Below are positions 62,620 through 64,000 of a stretch of 64,000 nt of DNA, one piece after another (within the stretch, counting starts at the first letter, position 1; each line of letters opens with the position of its first letter). The notes beneath the pieces were generated by a model that worked only from the letters and a program-made list of their open reading frames with translations, had not been told where the DNA came from and made no database searches. A program made the position numbers and the translations under genes. The DNA is from Cupriavidus sp. IDO (lineage in GTDB: Bacteria; Pseudomonadota; Gammaproteobacteria; Burkholderiales; Burkholderiaceae). Where the stretch lies: the NCBI RefSeq assembly GCF_000812465.1, contig NZ_JWMA01000160.1, positions 1 to 64,000 of the forward strand. The letters are read 5' to 3'.

Positions 62620-64000
62620 ATGGCCATCCGCAATACCCTCTTCATCATGTGCGACCAGCTCCGCCGCGACCACCTCGGTTGCTACGGACACCCCACCCTG
62701 CGCACGAAAAACATCGATGCCCTCGCCGCGCGCGGCGTGCGCTTTGACGGCGCCTTCGTCACTTCGGGCGTCTGCGGGCCGAGCCGCATGAGCTTCTATA
62801 CTGGGCGCTATGTCAGCAGCCACGGCGCGACCTGGAACCGCGTGCCGCTCTCAGTCGGGGAAGTCACGCTCGGGGAATACCTGAAAAATAGCGGCCGCGC
62901 CCTCGCGCTGGCCGGCAAGACTCACGTTATGCCGGACAACGCCAACCTGAAGCGCCTGCATCTGGATGGCTGCACCGAACTCGAAACGCTGCTGCGCAGC
63001 GGTCATTTCATCGAGGTCGACCGTCATGACGGCCATCATGCCGAACCACGCAGCGCCTATGCCGACTGGCTGCGCACGCAGGGCTACAACAGCGCCGATC
63101 CGTGGACCGACTACGTGATCAGCGCCGAGAACGAACGCGGCGAGATTGTCTCGGGCTGGCACATGCGCCATGCCGGGCTGCCCGCCCGCGTCGCCGAGCC
63201 ACATTCGGAGACCGCATACACCGTCGATCAGGCGATGCAGTACATCGGCGCGCGCGGCGACGATCCGTGGGTGCTGCACCTGTCGCTGGTCAAACCGCAC
63301 TGGCCCTATATGGCACCCGCGCCGTATCACGACGCCTACTCGCTCGATGACTGCCTGCCGCTGCAGCGCCACGATGCCGAACTCGAGGACCCGCATCCGG
63401 TGCTGTCTGCGTACCGCACGCAGGAGGAATGCGCCAATTTCATGCGCAAGGAAGTGTCGGATACCGTGCGGCCAGCCTACCAGGGCCTCATCCAGCAGAT
63501 CGACGACCGCCTGGGCGAGCTGTGGGAACAGCTCGAACGCCTGGGTCGCTGGGAAGACACGCTGATCGTCTTCACCGCCGACCACGGCGACTTCCTCGGC
63601 GACCACTGGCTTGGCGAGAAGGAGCAGTTCTACGACACGGTGCAGAACATCCCGCTGATCGTCTACGACCCCTCGCCCGAGGCCGACGCTACGCGCGGCA
63701 CGGCGCAGGCGAGCCTGGTGTCGGCCGTCGACGTCGTGCCGACCGTGCTCGACGCACTCGGCCTGCCTCCCGCCGATCACCGCGTGGAAGGCCGCTCGCT
63801 GCTGGACCTGATCCGCGCCGGCACGCCGGCTCGCGCAGCGACCGGTGCATGGCGAGACTTTGTGGTTTCCGAGCTGGACTACGCGTATCGCAGTGCCCGT
63901 GTTGAACTGGGCCGCCATCCCGGCGAATGCCGCGCATGGATGGTGCGCGACGCGCGCTGGAAGTACGTGCACTGGCAGGGCTTCCGGCCACAGCTGTTCG
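62620..64000 (+). CDS. Sulfatase/phosphonate monoester hydrolase-family enzyme (partial, runs off right edge)
   Basis: 460 codons are visible and the frame is open at the window end. Metal ligand in FIMCDQLRRDH (D12), the CxPSR modification site in SGVCGPSRMSFYTGRY with Cys52 (converted to formylglycine in this family), HWPYMAP (about 227-233) and FTADHGDFLGDHWLGEKEQF (about 318-337; metal-binding Asp-His). The DQ at the first metal site and the GEKEQFYDTVQNIPLIVYDP segment resemble phosphonate monoester hydrolases and choline-sulfatase-like enzymes. No signal peptide, so probably cytosolic. It is 12 bp downstream of the Bug gene. Confidence 0.9.
   Translation, partial: MAIRNTLFIMCDQLRRDHLGCYGHPTLRTKNIDALAARGVRFDGAFVTSGVCGPSRMSFYTGRYVSSHGATWNRVPLSVGEVTLGEYLKNSGRALALAGKTHVMPDNANLKRLHLDGCTELETLLRSGHFIEVDRHDGHHAEPRSAYADWLRTQGYNSADPWTDYVISAENERGEIVSGWHMRHAGLPARVAEPHSETAYTVDQAMQYIGARGDDPWVLHLSLVKPHWPYMAPAPYHDAYSLDDCLPLQRHDAELEDPHPVLSAYRTQEECANFMRKEVSDTVRPAYQGLIQQIDDRLGELWEQLERLGRWEDTLIVFTADHGDFLGDHWLGEKEQFYDTVQNIPLIVYDPSPEADATRGTAQASLVSAVDVVPTVLDALGLPPADHRVEGRSLLDLIRAGTPARAATGAWRDFVVSELDYAYRSARVELGRHPGECRAWMVRDARWKYVHWQGFRPQLF

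Overview
The window is high-GC DNA of a beta-proteobacterium. The gene content (Bug/TctC solute-binding proteins, a PHB-depolymerase-type esterase, a flagellar fliE-fliK operon, a recombinase-in-trio element) fits Burkholderiaceae and best a Cupriavidus/Ralstonia-type genome. The genus is inferred from style and gene content, not from a marker gene.

Region 1 (1-6.5 kb) is a stack of three mobile elements, all reading on the minus strand. An IS110-family transposase gene (first 14 codons at 5773-5814, continuing at 96-1 and off the left edge) is split by a group II intron (97-5772). The reverse transcriptase/maturase gene of that intron is itself split by a recombinase-in-trio (RIT) element of three tyrosine recombinases (about 1556-5041). 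The joins can be read to the base: removing the RIT restores the maturase frame, and removing the intron restores the transposase frame. A non-coding stretch with a long imperfect inverted repeat follows (5.97-6.33 kb).

Region 2 (6.5-11.2 kb) carries a DUF2236 oxygenase, a DHA2-type drug exporter and a chemoreceptor with a sigma-28-like promoter and a C-terminal CheR-tether pentapeptide.

Region 3 (12-34.6 kb) is a flagellar locus. It has a divergent Hfq-like gene, fliC with a strong sigma-28 promoter, flaG, fliD, fliS, fliT, a second FliK-like protein and a stand-alone FlhB C-terminal domain, then fliE facing away from fliF-G-H-I-J-K. Between the two flagellar blocks sits a seven-gene minus-strand sugar operon, with overlapping genes for most of its length: an O-GlcNAc-transferase-like TPR glycosyltransferase, rfbF, rfbG, a sugar epimerase, a C-methyltransferase-type enzyme, a WbqC-family protein and a DegT aminotransferase. 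With a separate methyltransferase on the other strand, it looks like a flagellin glycosylation island making an unusual CDP-linked, C-methylated amino sugar.

Region 4 (34.8-64 kb) is ordinary metabolic chromosome in short units: AlkB, a GFA-family protein, cysteine synthase, two TauE/SafE permeases, a PstS-like binding protein, a Tat-exported HiPIP, a sugar-acid dehydratase with its Bug protein and divergent LacI-type regulator (two operator palindromes), an AspT-like exchanger followed by a D-lactate dehydrogenase, a PhoX-like phosphatase, YigZ and a ferredoxin, an esterase, an atypical P450 with a small monooxygenase-fold protein, LysR with a divergent NAD-epimerase, an acyltransferase, a frameshifted P-loop kinase, a glutamine amidotransferase, MarR with a divergent Bug protein, and a sulfatase/phosphonate hydrolase that runs off the right edge. 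I saw no rRNA, tRNA or CRISPR array.
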